Assembly: GCF_014694385.1 (NCBI RefSeq)
Contig: NZ_JAAOCA010000008.1
Location: forward strand, 62,001 to 126,000
Length of the DNA stretch: 64,000 nt
Source: Pseudomonas typographi
Lineage (GTDB): Bacteria; Pseudomonadota; Gammaproteobacteria; Pseudomonadales; Pseudomonadaceae
Direction of reading: 5' to 3'
The stretch's first letter is position 1, and each line of letters starts with the position of its first letter. Both the position numbers and the translations under genes were made by a program. The notes beneath the pieces were generated by a model. It was not told the origin of the DNA and made no database searches. It was given only the letters and a program-made list of their open reading frames with translations. This document shows, in pieces, positions 38,838 through 48,382 of this stretch.

Positions 38838-38933
38838 ATGTTCAAGCATTCCAAAGTCCGCCAGGCGAGCCTGATCGTGTTCGCCACCACCCTGTTGCTG
38901 ATATTGCCCAATCTCGGCCGCTGGTTCGGCTGA
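38838..38933 (+). CDS. 31-residue single-span membrane peptide
   Basis: The frame reads MFKHSKVRQ, then a hydrophobic helix (ASLIVFATTLLLILPNLG) and a short RWFG end. Positive charges before the helix predict an N-in orientation. AAGG lies 11 bases before the ATG. It is convergent with the transglutaminase gene, whose stop is 13 bases away. Small size makes this tentative, but the composition is strongly that of a real membrane peptide. Confidence 0.5.
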   Translation: MFKHSKVRQASLIVFATTLLLILPNLGRWFG

Positions 38934-38945
38934 CCCGGGAGCGGC

Positions 38946-39734
38946 TCACTGATCGAGTACGGTCGGGGTCACCACCACCTTGGCGTGCATCTGCGCGAAA
39001 CCACCGCCGCGGCGTACACCGCGCACCGGGCAGGCATCCAGGTAGTCCAGCCCCACGGCGATCTTCAAGTGGCGCTCTGGGCGGGCCAACCGGTGGGTCA
39101 CGTCAAAACTGTACCAGGCACCTTCCAGCCAGGCTTCGGCCCAGGCATGGCACTCCAACTGTTCGCTGCCCGGAGTGAACAGGTAGCCGGCGGCAAAGCG
39201 GGCAGGCACGCCCAAGCTGCGGGCACAAGCGATGAAGGTGTGGGCGTGATCTTGGCACACGCCCTTGGCACCGGCAAAAGCCTGCGCCGCGGTGGTGTCG
39301 ATCTCGGTGGCTCCCGGGCTGTAGAGGATGTGATCACCCAGGGCGTTCATCAGCGCGATCAACCCGGCCCGGTCGCCCTTTGCGCCATGCCGGCGCGCAA
39401 AGCTGATGAGGGCGTCGTCGGCCTCGGTCAAGCGGGTGAACCGCCGATACGGCAACGGCGAGCCGTCTTCGTGCTCGGCCTCGCGTTGTTCGTCGATATC
39501 AACCTGCCCACGGGCGCTGATCACAATGTGATCATGGGGCCCTTCGAGGGTGAGCACGTGTAGGATATTGCCGAACGCATCGACCTGTGCCCGCACCGGC
39601 TTGGGTAGGTCAAGGTGCCAGCTCAGCACGTGCTGGCGCTCGCTGTCATGTGGGGTCAGGCGCAGGTACTGGATGCTCGCACGCACTTCGTCATCATAGT
39701 GGTAAGCAGTTTCGTGGCTGATCGAGAGTCTCAT
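38946..39734 (-). CDS. Transglutaminase-like cysteine protease
   Basis: A 262-residue protein with an N-terminal beta domain (MRLSISHETAYHYDDEVRAS) and a transglutaminase core. The catalytic triad is Cys in KGVCQDHAHTF, His in ECHAWAEAW and Asp in YSFDVTHR. It is the last gene of a three-gene operon with alpha-E and ATP-grasp proteins; its start overlaps the alpha-E stop by four bases. Such sets are thought to build and process a peptide tag, but the product is not known. Confidence 0.88.
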   Translation of the reverse strand: MRLSISHETAYHYDDEVRASIQYLRLTPHDSERQHVLSWHLDLPKPVRAQVDAFGNILHVLTLEGPHDHIVISARGQVDIDEQREAEHEDGSPLPYRRFTRLTEADDALISFARRHGAKGDRAGLIALMNALGDHILYSPGATEIDTTAAQAFAGAKGVCQDHAHTFIACARSLGVPARFAAGYLFTPGSEQLECHAWAEAWLEGAWYSFDVTHRLARPERHLKIAVGLDYLDACPVRGVRRGGGFAQMHAKVVVTPTVLDQ

Positions 39735-40681
39735 ACGACCTCCAGGTAGGACGTGTGGATCGCGGCGCCCAACTCGCGAATCGAGGCAATAAACGCATTG
39801 AGCCATTCATGCAGGCCGGCTTCGAGGATCTCGTCGATGCCAGTGTAGCGCAGCCGCGCGTCCATCTCGGCGACCCTGCGCTGGGCGGGCCGTCCGTTAA
39901 TGCCTGGCAAAACCGAAAGGATCCGGTTGATTTCGTCGGTGCAGGCGCGCAACGAGCGGGGCACGTCGGCCCGTAGCAGCAGCAACTCGGCCACCGGGCG
40001 CGCCGCCGGTGCATCGCGATACACCTCGGTATAGGCCTCGAACGACGACAACGCCCGCAACAAGGCGCTCCACTGGTAGTAGCTCCAGGCCGATTCGTCA
40101 TCGACGCTGTCCAACGCCTTGATGCTCATCATTTCGTAACGGGCATCGAGCAGCCGCAACGTGTTATCGGCGCGCTCGATGAACGTACCCAAGCGGATGA
40201 AGCGGAACGCATCGTTGCGCATGATCGTGCCATAGGTGGCGCCGCGAAACAGGTGCGAGCGCTCCTTGAGCCATTCGCAGAAGCGGCTCATACCGTAGCG
40301 GTTCAGGCCCTGCTGGGCGATACCGCGGATTTCCAGCCAAGACGCATTGATGTTTTCCCACATGTCGGCGGTGATTCGCCCCCGCACCGCATGGGCGCTG
40401 GCTCGGGCCGCGCCCAAGCAGCTGTAGATGCTCACCGGGTTGTCGGCGGCCAACGCGAAGAAGTCCAGCATCCGCTCGGCATGCATTTGCCCATGGCGGC
40501 CCAGGTAATCCTCCAGGGTGCCGGTGATCAGCAGCGGCATGGCGATTTCATCGAGGCCGTCACGGCCATCCTGGGGCATCATCGACAACGAATAACTTAC
40601 ATCCAGCATCCGCGCCATGTTCTCGGCACGTTCCAGGTAACGCGACATCCAGTAAAGATCTGAGGCAGTTCTACTTAACAT
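39731..40681 (-). CDS. Alpha-E domain protein (DUF403)
   Basis: A 316-residue all-helical protein beginning MLSRTASDLYWMSRYLERAENMARMLD, the alpha-E signature of conserved Arg and Glu residues in the first helices. Found with circularly permuted ATP-grasp proteins and transglutaminases, as here on both sides. Proposed to assist peptide ligation. Overlaps the transglutaminase gene by ATGA. Confidence 0.9.
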   Translation of the reverse strand: MLSRTASDLYWMSRYLERAENMARMLDVSYSLSMMPQDGRDGLDEIAMPLLITGTLEDYLGRHGQMHAERMLDFFALAADNPVSIYSCLGAARASAHAVRGRITADMWENINASWLEIRGIAQQGLNRYGMSRFCEWLKERSHLFRGATYGTIMRNDAFRFIRLGTFIERADNTLRLLDARYEMMSIKALDSVDDESAWSYYQWSALLRALSSFEAYTEVYRDAPAARPVAELLLLRADVPRSLRACTDEINRILSVLPGINGRPAQRRVAEMDARLRYTGIDEILEAGLHEWLNAFIASIRELGAAIHTSYLEVV

Positions 40682-40722
40682 GGGGAGCTTTCCTTACACG
40701 AGTTCCCGACTTAGTCCCCGAC

Positions 40723-42132
40723 CTAGTCCTCGACCACCCAGGTGTCCTTGGTACCACCACCTTGGGACGAGTTGACCACCAATGACCCTTCGCGCAGGGC
40801 TACGCGGGTAAGCCCACCGGGCACTACCCGGGTTTCCCGGCCCGAAAGTACGAACGGGCGCAGGTCGATGTGGCGCGGGGCGATACCGCTCTCGACGAAC
40901 GTGGGGCAAGTCGACAGCGACAATGTCGGCTGGGCGATGTAGGCATGGGGCTTGGCCTTCAGGCGAGCACGGAAGGTGTCGATTTCTTCCCGCGTGGCGG
41001 CGGGGCCCACGAGCATGCCGTAGCCGCCGGAGCCTTGGGTTTCCTTCACCACCAGTTCCGGCAAATGCGCCAACACATGAGACAACTCCTCGGGCTTGCG
41101 GCATTGCCACGTGGGTACGTTCTTCAGGATAGGCTCCTCGTCGAGGTAGAAACGGATCATGTCGGTCACGAACGGGTACACCGACTTATCGTCGGCTACC
41201 CCCGTGCCGATGGCGTTGGCCAACACCACGTTGCCTGCCCGGTACGCCGATAACAGCCCGGGCACACCGAGCATGGAATCGGGGTTGAAGGCCAGCGGGT
41301 CGAGGAACGCGTCGTCCAGGCGGCGGTAGATCACGTCTACCGGTTGGGGGCCATCGGTGGTCCGCATGAACACCTTGTCGTCACGTACGAACATGTCCGC
41401 GCCTTCGACCAGTTCCACGCCCATTTCCCGAGCCAAAAACGCATGTTCGAAGTACGCGCTGTTGAAGCGCCCAGGCGTCATCACCACGACGCTGGGGTTA
41501 TCCAGCGGGCTGGAGCTTTTGAGGGTATCGAGCAACAGGTTGGGGTAATGGTCGATCGGCAGCACGCGCTGGGCCGAGAACAGCTCGGGGAACAGCCGCA
41601 TCATCATTTTGCGGTCTTCGAGCATGTAGCTCACGCCGCTGGGCGTGCGCAGGTTGTCTTCGAGCACATAGAACGTGCCATCGCCGTCCCGCACCAGGTC
41701 TACGCCTGAAATATGCGAATAAATGCCCCGGTGCAGATCCAGGCCCTGCATCGCCAGTTGGTACTGCTCGTTGGCCAGCACCTGGTCGGCCGGGATCACC
41801 CCGGCCTTGATAATGCGCTGGTCATGGTACAGGTCGGCCAAAAACAGGTTCAGCGCCTTGACCCGCTGAATGCAGCCCTTTTCGACCACCCACCACTCGC
41901 TGGCTGGAATGCTGCGCGGGATGATGTCGAACGGAATCAGCCGCTCGGTGCCTTGTTCATCGCCATATAAAGTGAAGGTGATACCGGCGCGGTGAAACAG
42001 CAGGTCAGCTTCACGCCGGCGCTGCGCCAGGGTTTCCTCGGGCGTTTCCGCGAGCCAACGCGCGAATTCGCGGTAATGCGGGCGAACCTGGCCATTGGGG
42101 TCGTACATTTCATCAAAAAAGATCTGGCTCAT
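40723..42132 (-). CDS. Circularly permuted ATP-grasp type 2 protein
   Basis: A 469-residue protein starting MSQIFFDEMYDPNGQVRPHY. ATP-grasp elements appear in permuted order: YVLEDNLRTPSGVSYMLEDR early, then VVKETQGSGGYGMLVGP, and the C-terminal FVLSGRETRVVPGGLTRVAL with NSSQGGGTKDTW. The upstream extension to 42189 lacks family similarity. First gene of the operon with alpha-E and transglutaminase; probably an amino-acid or peptide ligase by fold. Confidence 0.92.
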   Translation of the reverse strand: MSQIFFDEMYDPNGQVRPHYREFARWLAETPEETLAQRRREADLLFHRAGITFTLYGDEQGTERLIPFDIIPRSIPASEWWVVEKGCIQRVKALNLFLADLYHDQRIIKAGVIPADQVLANEQYQLAMQGLDLHRGIYSHISGVDLVRDGDGTFYVLEDNLRTPSGVSYMLEDRKMMMRLFPELFSAQRVLPIDHYPNLLLDTLKSSSPLDNPSVVVMTPGRFNSAYFEHAFLAREMGVELVEGADMFVRDDKVFMRTTDGPQPVDVIYRRLDDAFLDPLAFNPDSMLGVPGLLSAYRAGNVVLANAIGTGVADDKSVYPFVTDMIRFYLDEEPILKNVPTWQCRKPEELSHVLAHLPELVVKETQGSGGYGMLVGPAATREEIDTFRARLKAKPHAYIAQPTLSLSTCPTFVESGIAPRHIDLRPFVLSGRETRVVPGGLTRVALREGSLVVNSSQGGGTKDTWVVED

Positions 42133-42481
42133 GCCGCACTCCTTGCCACCTGGACCATGGACCCGTCGCAAGGCCCGTGCCACCGGCATAAACCTATAAA
42201 TATCAATGCCTTGATAAAAACAACAAGAGACCGCGCACCGAAATGGGGCGCATGCGCAAAACGCTCAACCGCCTGCGCCTCATTGCGAAGCGGCCCATTG
42301 CGGTCACGTTCTATGGCCAGCATAGCCGGCTTCCACGGCGATACGTCGCAGCTCAATCATCTTTCCTAACTACCGGGTGGGCGGTTCAGCCCCCACACGT
42401 TGGCGGCCAACCACCCGCTTGGCGCGGTGTTTTATACGTATGAAAAAGGCCAGCCGAAGCTGACCTTGTAGGGCGGCGCCT
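42133..42481. other. Promoter region of the ATP-grasp operon, and rraB terminator
   Basis: These 349 bases carry the ATP-grasp promoter on the minus strand (AT-rich stretch at 42190-42230) and at the far end the rraB terminator. No gene is supported; the frames on both strands lack starts and known domains. Confidence 0.45.
42443..42467 (-). terminator. Terminator after rraB
   Basis: On the minus strand AAGGTCAGC pairs with GCTGGCCTT (one G-T pair) closed by a TTCG tetraloop, followed by TTTTT. Confidence 0.88.
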
Positions 42482-42823
42482 TCATGCGTTGAGCTTACGA
42501 ACGCGCTGTTTTACACCCCAGCCTTCGAACTCCCCCCCCAGCGGGCGCACAACTGAGGCGAAATCATGTTCGAACTCATCAATGCCCGTATGCGTGGCAT
42601 ACATCAGTTTCGACAGTTCCAAGTGCCAGGCACCGTCGTCACGCTCACTCACCTGCGCGTTAAGCGACTCACCGCGGAACTGGCCGGCGGCCGCACGCGC
42701 ACCGCCTTCGTCGGGGAACACTGCGTAAAACTCAATGGGGTGGATGCGGGCAAAATCGAAGCCGCCTTCTTTCATACGGCGCAGCACGGTGGTGCTGATA
42801 TCTTCCTGGTAGGCATTGCTCAT
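42482..42823 (-). CDS. rraB: Ribonuclease E inhibitor RraB-like protein
   Basis: A 113-residue protein beginning MSNAYQEDISTTVLRRMKEGG with FYAVFPDEGGARAAAGQFRGE and the C-terminal GIDEFEHDFASVVRPLGGEFEGWG. This is the RraB-like beta-alpha fold (DUF695-like end). The family binds RNase E and modulates RNA decay in enterobacteria; the effect in pseudomonads is inferred. GAGGAGG precedes the ATG. Confidence 0.8.
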   Translation of the reverse strand: MSNAYQEDISTTVLRRMKEGGFDFARIHPIEFYAVFPDEGGARAAAGQFRGESLNAQVSERDDGAWHLELSKLMYATHTGIDEFEHDFASVVRPLGGEFEGWGVKQRVRKLNA

Positions 42824-43163
42824 GAAACGTCCTCCTCATTGGCGATGGATAGACTTTCCGTGTTTCAAAGACCTCCTATGGCCAGCGCCCTCAGCAGTAC
42901 CTACCCGCTCGGCCCCGGCAGCATGATGCCAACAACCCACTGCGCCCCGCGGCGTTGCGCGGGGCTCGTTGCAGAGTAGGGGAAAAGCCCGCCGGGCACC
43001 AGAGGGCCGCTGCCGAACGCCCTGAACGGTGTGTTTCAAAAATTGGGCAAGCATTGGCGGGGGCATATGGACGCCACCCGGCGCCACAGCGCACCCCTGT
43101 GGCGGCAACGCCGCTTGGCAACCTGATTGCTGGCACTGGGCCGCCAACCGTTGGCATAGCCCT
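42824..43163. other. Intergenic region with one GC hairpin
   Basis: These 340 bases show no supported gene. GCCCCGCG pairs with CGCGGGGC at 42944-42965 with a six-base loop and no T-run. A GTGTGTTTCAAAAATT sequence at 43028 resembles the start of the repeat at 43548. Confidence 0.4.
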
Positions 43164-43400
43164 TTAGGCTAGCGGGGTGATAGCCGTGATCTTCACGCCA
43201 TTTTGCTCCTCCAGCCATTTGGCCGTGGGTGAGCTGGCGCGCCCCTGGAAGTCGTTCAGGTCCACCTTGTCGATCACGGGGAACAGATGCGCTCGGATCA
43301 AGCGCGCCGCCTCTTCGTCACTGGGGCAGTGTTCCGATAAAATAGGCAAGCGAGTGGGTACGCCGTTTTGATCGACGAAGGTGACTTCCCACTGTTTCAT
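43164..43400 (-). CDS. Small conserved-looking hypothetical protein
   Basis: A 78-residue protein: MKQWEVTFVDQNGVPTRLPI, a beta-strand start, then helices (DEEAARLIRAHLFPVIDKVDL), ending WLEEQNGVKITAITPLA. GGAG lies 7-8 bases before ATG 43400; the longer frame to 43448 has no such site. No domain recognised; no signal peptide. The last strand pattern (VKITAI) suggests a small alpha/beta fold. Confidence 0.68.
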   Translation of the reverse strand: MKQWEVTFVDQNGVPTRLPILSEHCPSDEEAARLIRAHLFPVIDKVDLNDFQGRASSPTAKWLEEQNGVKITAITPLA

Positions 43401-43704
43401 TGGCGGCTCCCTCAAGACGGTGAACAGATAGGGCGCATAGTGCACCACCCTGCACTACTCTTGACCCGCCGCCCACCGCCTCGTTCAGCTTTTCGTCGGC
43501 GCTGCCAGCGAAACGGGAGCCGAGCTGCATTCGCCGGTTACAAGCGAGTGTGGTGTTTCAAAAGTTCGCTGCACATTGTTGACGGTGCCCTTTGCTGCCG
43601 GGCTGCGTGGCCGCTCCTCGCCCGCGGCGTGAGGCTGAAGCTTGCAGCTTTGCCCCTACCTCACTACCTTAGCGCCTTTCCGTTGCCTGCATGCAGGAGT
43701 AGCC
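43401..43704. other. Upstream region of quiP
   Basis: About 300 bases between divergent genes. It holds the repeat-like segment at 43548-43611 and the quiP ribosome site (AGGAG at 43695-43699). No open frame is supported; no clear promoter could be picked out. Confidence 0.4.
43548..43611. repeat. Segment related to the repeat at 21844
   Basis: Sixty-four bases starting GTGTGGTGTTTCAAAAGTTC align without gaps to 21844-21907 at about 69 percent identity. Both copies are intergenic. The opposite inverted-repeat end is not seen here, so this is a partial copy. Confidence 0.4.
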
Positions 43705-46239
43705 ATGGCATCGCCCGTTTCGCGCCCTCTTCTTCCCCGGCTGGCCATGGCCACCGCCGCCGCCAGCCTGCTTGGTTTGGGCGGCTGCCAAAACTGGCTC
43801 GACGACCGTTACAGCAACAGCCTGCCGCCCACCCGTGGCGTGCAGCCCCTCATGGGGTTGGCGCAGAACGTGTCGGTGCGGCGCAATGAACTGGGCATGC
43901 CGCTGATCGAAAGTAGCAACTTCCATGATGCGCTGTTCGCCCTGGGCTACGTACATGCCAGCGACCGTATCAGCCAAATGGCTAGCATGCGCTTGCTGGC
44001 CGAAGGGCGGCTGGCCGAGTTGGCCGGGCCGGCGGTACTGGATGTAGACCGTTTCATGCGCACGGTAGACCTGAAGGGCCGCGCCGATGAACTGTACGAA
44101 GCCGCCTCGCCACGACTGAAGCAGTTTTTCGAAATCTACGCCCGTGGCGTCAACGCTTGGCTGTACCGTTACCGCGACAAGCTGCCAATGGACCTGGCGC
44201 AATCGGGCTATTCGCCCGAATACTGGAAACCTCAGGATTCGGCGCTGATTTTTTGCTTGATGAACTTCAGCCTGTCGAGCAACCTGCATGAAGAAATCAA
44301 CGCGTTGATACTGGCGCAGAAGGTCGGCGCAGACAAACTCGCCTGGCTGCTGCCCATCTACCCCGACGAAGCCTTGCCGTTCAGCGAGGCCGACAAGCTC
44401 AAGGGCTTGAACCTTTCCGGCGGTTTCGCAGGCCTGGATAACGTGAGCGAGCAATTGGCGGCGTTAGGCCAGCAGGGCTTTGCCGCCTCCAATAACTGGG
44501 CCTTTGCGCCAGCCCGTAGCCGCAGTGGCAAAAGCCTGTTCGCCAACGACACGCACCTGCCGCTGGGCATCCCCTCGGCGTGGAATTTCGTGCAGGTCCG
44601 CGCCCCTAAATACCAGGCTGCCGGGGTTTCCCTGGCCGGCATTCCCGCGGTGGTCGCAGGCTTCAATGGCCAGGTGGCCTGGGGCATGACCATGGTAATG
44701 GGCGACACCCAAGACCTGTTCCTGGAGCAGCTCAAGCGCGAGAACGGCACCCTTTACTACCTCGAAGGCGGTAAATGGCAGCGGGCTGGAGCGCGCAACG
44801 AGACGTACTTCATCAAGGGCCAGCGCCCGGTACGCGAGGTGGTGTATAGCACCGCCCACGGGCCGTTGCTCAATACCGCGCTGGGCGAGCAGAAACTGGC
44901 CCTGCAGCCGTCGCCGCTCACCAGTGGCTACGGCCTGGCGCTGAAAATGCCAGACTTCAAGGGCGATAAAACCCTGGATGCGTTCTTCGACCTTTCCCGC
45001 GCCAGCAGCGTGGAAAAAGCCTTCGACGCCAGCCGCGAGATTCGCGCCATCGCCCTGAACATGGTGTTCGCCGATGCCCACAGCATCGGCTGGCAAGTCA
45101 CCGGTCGTTATCCCAACCGCAAGGACGGCAAGGGTCTGGTGCCTTCGCCGGGCTGGAATGGCCAATATGACTGGGATGGTTACGCCGACCCGATGCTGCA
45201 CCCCTATGACCAAGACCCGCCTCAAGGTTGGCTGGGCACCGCCAACCAGCGCACCGCGCAGCCGGGCTACGGCATGCAGTTGTCCAGCTCTTGGTATTCG
45301 CCGGGGCGTGCCGAGCGCCTGGCGCAGTTGGCGGCCACTGGCAAGCAGGACGCACGCGGCATGATCGCCATGCAATACGACCAAACCACCACTTTTGCCG
45401 CCAAGCTCAAAACCATGTTCCAGGCGCCAGGCATGGCCGCCCCGCTGAAAAAAGCCATCGACGCCCTGCCCGATGCCGAGCGCGCCAAAGCGCGGGAAGC
45501 GCTGAACCGGCTGTTGGCCTTCGACGGCCGACTTAGCGCTACGTCTGCGGATGCGGCGCTTTATGCACTGTTCTTGCAACAGAGTACGCGGCAGATTTTC
45601 CTCGATGAATTGGGCCCGGAAGACAGCCCAAGCTGGAAGGCCTTCGTCGCCAACGGCGATGCCAGCTATTCGGCCCAGGCCGACCACCTGCTGGGGCGCG
45701 ATGACAGCCCGTTCTGGGATGATGTGCACACCCCGCAAAAAGAAGACAAGCCGGCTATCCTCGCCCGCAGCCTGGCTGCCGCCGTCAGCGCCGGCGAAGC
45801 GCAATTGGGCAGCGACCACGCGGCTTGGCAGTGGGGCAACTTGCACCATTACACCTTCACCAGCGAGAGTACCAAGCTGGCGCCCTGGCTAGACGCCGGC
45901 CAGCGTGCGGGGCTGGCCGCCCTCAAGGGTTACCTGGACCGTGGCCCGTACCCGGCCGGCGGCGACCATGACACCCTCAACGCCGCGGCGTACCATTGGG
46001 GCGGCAGCGACTTCGAGACCTGGCTGGCCCCGGCGATGCGTATCGTCGTCGACTTCGGCCAGGCCGAGCCAATGATCGGCCAGAACAGCACTGGGCAGTC
46101 CGGCAACCCCGCCAGCCCCCACTATGCCGATGGCATAGATGCCTGGCTCAAGGGCCGCTACGTGACATTCCCGATGCAGCCGCAAAACTTCGACAAGGCC
46201 TACGGCACCCAGCGGCTTACCCTGGTGCCCGGCAAGTGA
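43705..46239 (+). CDS. quiP: Acyl-homoserine lactone acylase, QuiP type (penicillin-acylase family lipoprotein)
   Basis: An 844-residue Ntn hydrolase precursor. ATG 43705 has AGGAG 5 bases upstream and gives a signal with a lipobox-like GLGGC, so the protein is probably lipid-anchored and periplasmic. An alpha chain ([30 protein letters not shown]) and a linker precede the catalytic serine of the beta chain in AASNNWAF, which becomes the N-terminal nucleophile after self-cleavage. The reading closely follows P. aeruginosa QuiP as I remember it. It would degrade long-chain N-acyl-homoserine lactones; actual substrate range is unverified. Confidence 0.88.
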   Translation: MASPVSRPLLPRLAMATAAASLLGLGGCQNWLDDRYSNSLPPTRGVQPLMGLAQNVSVRRNELGMPLIESSNFHDALFALGYVHASDRISQMASMRLLAEGRLAELAGPAVLDVDRFMRTVDLKGRADELYEAASPRLKQFFEIYARGVNAWLYRYRDKLPMDLAQSGYSPEYWKPQDSALIFCLMNFSLSSNLHEEINALILAQKVGADKLAWLLPIYPDEALPFSEADKLKGLNLSGGFAGLDNVSEQLAALGQQGFAASNNWAFAPARSRSGKSLFANDTHLPLGIPSAWNFVQVRAPKYQAAGVSLAGIPAVVAGFNGQVAWGMTMVMGDTQDLFLEQLKRENGTLYYLEGGKWQRAGARNETYFIKGQRPVREVVYSTAHGPLLNTALGEQKLALQPSPLTSGYGLALKMPDFKGDKTLDAFFDLSRASSVEKAFDASREIRAIALNMVFADAHSIGWQVTGRYPNRKDGKGLVPSPGWNGQYDWDGYADPMLHPYDQDPPQGWLGTANQRTAQPGYGMQLSSSWYSPGRAERLAQLAATGKQDARGMIAMQYDQTTTFAAKLKTMFQAPGMAAPLKKAIDALPDAERAKAREALNRLLAFDGRLSATSADAALYALFLQQSTRQIFLDELGPEDSPSWKAFVANGDASYSAQADHLLGRDDSPFWDDVHTPQKEDKPAILARSLAAAVSAGEAQLGSDHAAWQWGNLHHYTFTSESTKLAPWLDAGQRAGLAALKGYLDRGPYPAGGDHDTLNAAAYHWGGSDFETWLAPAMRIVVDFGQAEPMIGQNSTGQSGNPASPHYADGIDAWLKGRYVTFPMQPQNFDKAYGTQRLTLVPGK

Positions 46240-46244
46240 GCTAA

Positions 46245-46913
46245 ATGGCGTACACCCTCGACCTGTTCGCCGCTGAGCCCACCACGCCCGGCGAACGCCA
46301 AGCCTTGGGCAACCAGGCTTGGCTGCTGCGCGGCTTTGCGCTGCCCTGGGCCGAACAACTGCTGCCGGCCCTATTGCAGGTTCGCCAACAGGCGCCACTG
46401 CGCCATCTGGTGACCCCGGGCGGCTTCACCATGTCGGTGGGCATGACTAACTGCGGCCCGTTGGGCTGGACCAGCGACCGCCGCGGTTACCGCTACAGCC
46501 CCGTAGACCCGAACACCGGCCGGGCATGGCCGGCGATGCCAGGCGCCTTCCTGGCACTGGCCCAAGCAGCGGCCCGTGAAGCCGGCTTCGAGGGCTTTGC
46601 GCCGGATGCCTGCTTGGTCAACCACTACCGTCCCGGCAGCCGCCTGACCTTGCACCAAGACCGCGACGAACATGACCTGAGTGCGCCGATCGTATCGGTT
46701 TCGCTGGGGCTGCCGGCAGTGTTCCAGTGGGGTGGGTTGGCCCGTGGCGATCGCACGGTGAAAGTACCGCTGCAACATGGCGACGTGGTGGTATGGGGCG
46801 GCGAGGACCGCCTGCGCTACCACGGGGTGCTGCCGCTGAAGGAAGGCGAACATCCGCGGTTGGGGCCACGGCGGGTCAACCTCACGTTTCGCCAGGCAGG
46901 CGCCCCGCGCTGA
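46245..46913 (+). CDS. alkB: AlkB-type 2-oxoglutarate/iron DNA-repair dioxygenase
   Basis: A 222-residue dioxygenase. The iron triad begins with HxD in RLTLHQDRDEHDLSAPIVSVSLG, the distal His is in RLRYHGVLPL, and the 2-oxoglutarate Arg is in GPRRVNLTFR. The substrate lid contains NYYR-like NHYRPGSRL. It repairs 1-methyladenine and 3-methylcytosine. It starts five bases after the quiP stop. Confidence 0.95.
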   Translation: MAYTLDLFAAEPTTPGERQALGNQAWLLRGFALPWAEQLLPALLQVRQQAPLRHLVTPGGFTMSVGMTNCGPLGWTSDRRGYRYSPVDPNTGRAWPAMPGAFLALAQAAAREAGFEGFAPDACLVNHYRPGSRLTLHQDRDEHDLSAPIVSVSLGLPAVFQWGGLARGDRTVKVPLQHGDVVVWGGEDRLRYHGVLPLKEGEHPRLGPRRVNLTFRQAGAPR

Positions 46914-47131
46914 AACGCGGCGTTTATCACAGCGGCCCGGCGCTGCCTAGCACCCGCGCCGCTGCAGGCGGATGCCTCCGGTGCCAGCGTGCTGGCGCGA
47001 CCAGCCGCATTATGCAACCCCTAACAGGGCCAAGCGCGGCTATGCGATTGCGCGCTGGATGGAATTCGCAGGTTTTTGGGTAATCCACTCTACACGCGCT
47101 ACCCATACATACGCTTTTGTGGAGGTGAAAA

Positions 47132-47560
47132 ATGGCACACGCTATCAGCGCCGCAGACCTGGGCATCAACCTGGGATCCGGCGGCGAAAAGGCGCTGTTC
47201 AAATGGTTGATCGCCAGTTTGCTGATGGGCAAACGCATCCAGGCGGGGATTGCCGCCGAGGCCTATCACGTGATCGTTGATAAACACGCGGTCGACACCC
47301 CGCGCAAACTCAGCCAGCGCTCGCACCGTGAGTTGGTCGGCATGCTCGGCGAGGGCCACTATAGCCGCTACGACGAGTCCACTGCCGAACGCTTGTCTTC
47401 GCTGGCCGCCAAGCTCAACAGCGACTACGCCGGCAAAGTCACCAGCATCCGCGAGGCCAGCAGCGACCTGGGCGAGTTCAAACAACGGCTGCAGGCGTTC
47501 GACGGCATCGGCCCCAAGACCGTGGAAATCTTCATGCGCGACGCTGAGAAGGCCCTGTAG
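47132..47560 (+). CDS. Helix-hairpin-helix protein resembling an endonuclease III fragment
   Basis: A 142-residue helical protein ending with a classical HhH motif (FDGIGPKTVEIFMRDA), as used by HhH-GPD proteins for DNA backbone binding. No Fe-S cysteines and no catalytic Lys/Asp pair are seen, so it is unlikely to be a glycosylase. The N-terminal part (EKALFKWLIASLLMGKRIQ) matches no domain I can name. Stop and the next start share one base, so it is co-translated with the DUF72 protein. GGAGG precedes its ATG. Confidence 0.7.
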   Translation: MAHAISAADLGINLGSGGEKALFKWLIASLLMGKRIQAGIAAEAYHVIVDKHAVDTPRKLSQRSHRELVGMLGEGHYSRYDESTAERLSSLAAKLNSDYAGKVTSIREASSDLGEFKQRLQAFDGIGPKTVEIFMRDAEKAL

Positions 47561-48288
47561 TGGGCCCACTCGGTCAGGCGTATGTGGGCTGTGCCGGTTG
47601 GAGCCTGCCCCGCGAACATTGGCCAGCCTTTGCCGCCACCGGCACGCACCTGCAACGCTATGCCACCAGGCTTAACGCCGTGGAAGTGAACAGCTCGTTC
47701 TACCGCGCGCATAGGCCGCAAACCTATGGGCGTTGGGCGAGCTCCACGCCGCCCGGTTTTCGCTTTTCAGTGAAGATGCCCAAATTGATCACCCATGTTC
47801 AGCGGTTGGTGGCGTGCGAGGATTTGCTCGATGCGTTTTTCAGCGAATGCTCGGCGTTGGGTGCCCACCTAGGCTGCGTACTGGTCCAGCTACCGCCTTC
47901 TTTGATGTACCAGCCAGACGTGGCGAATGCGTTCTTCAGCCTGTTGCGGCGGCGCTTCAGCGGTGGAGTGGTGATTGAGCCCCGCCATGAGTCCTGGGTT
48001 CAAGCGCAGGCGATGCTGGTCGATGCACAAATTGGCCAAGTCGCGGCGGACCCCTCCCGGATCAGCTCCGACGCCAGCCCCGCTGGCTGGCCAGGGCTGC
48101 GCTATTGGCGGCTGCATGGCTCGCCGAAGACGTACTACAGCGCGTATTCACCTGAGCGGCTCCAACGTTTCGCTCACGATACCCAACAGGCCCTGGAAGC
48201 CGGCATACCGACCTGGTGTATTTTCGATAACACCGCCGCCGGCGCGGCCTTGCCCGATGCGCTCAGCTTTCAAGCCATGCTTCGATAA
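47560..48288 (+). CDS. DUF72 (YecE-type) TIM-barrel protein
   Basis: A 242-residue protein with the YecE hallmarks YVGCAGWSLPREHWP, AVEVNSSFYR, FRFSVKMPKLITH, GCVLVQLPPS and the late YWRLHGSPKTYYSAYS plus CIFDNTAAGAAL. GTG start at 47560. Function of the family is unknown; conserved residues suggest an enzymatic pocket. Some relatives sit near DNA-repair or Fe-S genes. Confidence 0.88.
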   Translation: MGPLGQAYVGCAGWSLPREHWPAFAATGTHLQRYATRLNAVEVNSSFYRAHRPQTYGRWASSTPPGFRFSVKMPKLITHVQRLVACEDLLDAFFSECSALGAHLGCVLVQLPPSLMYQPDVANAFFSLLRRRFSGGVVIEPRHESWVQAQAMLVDAQIGQVAADPSRISSDASPAGWPGLRYWRLHGSPKTYYSAYSPERLQRFAHDTQQALEAGIPTWCIFDNTAAGAALPDALSFQAMLR

Positions 48289-48382
48289 GCGCCGCTTTGC
48301 CCACACGTTTGCCCCTCAGCTTTTTTAAACTTCCTCTGGCCATGTGCACTCTCATTTGTAGCCACCTTACCGGAGAATGAAC

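Noticed and set aside
44464..45849. 461-codon frame opposite quiP
   Set aside because: Antisense shadow without recognisable domains.
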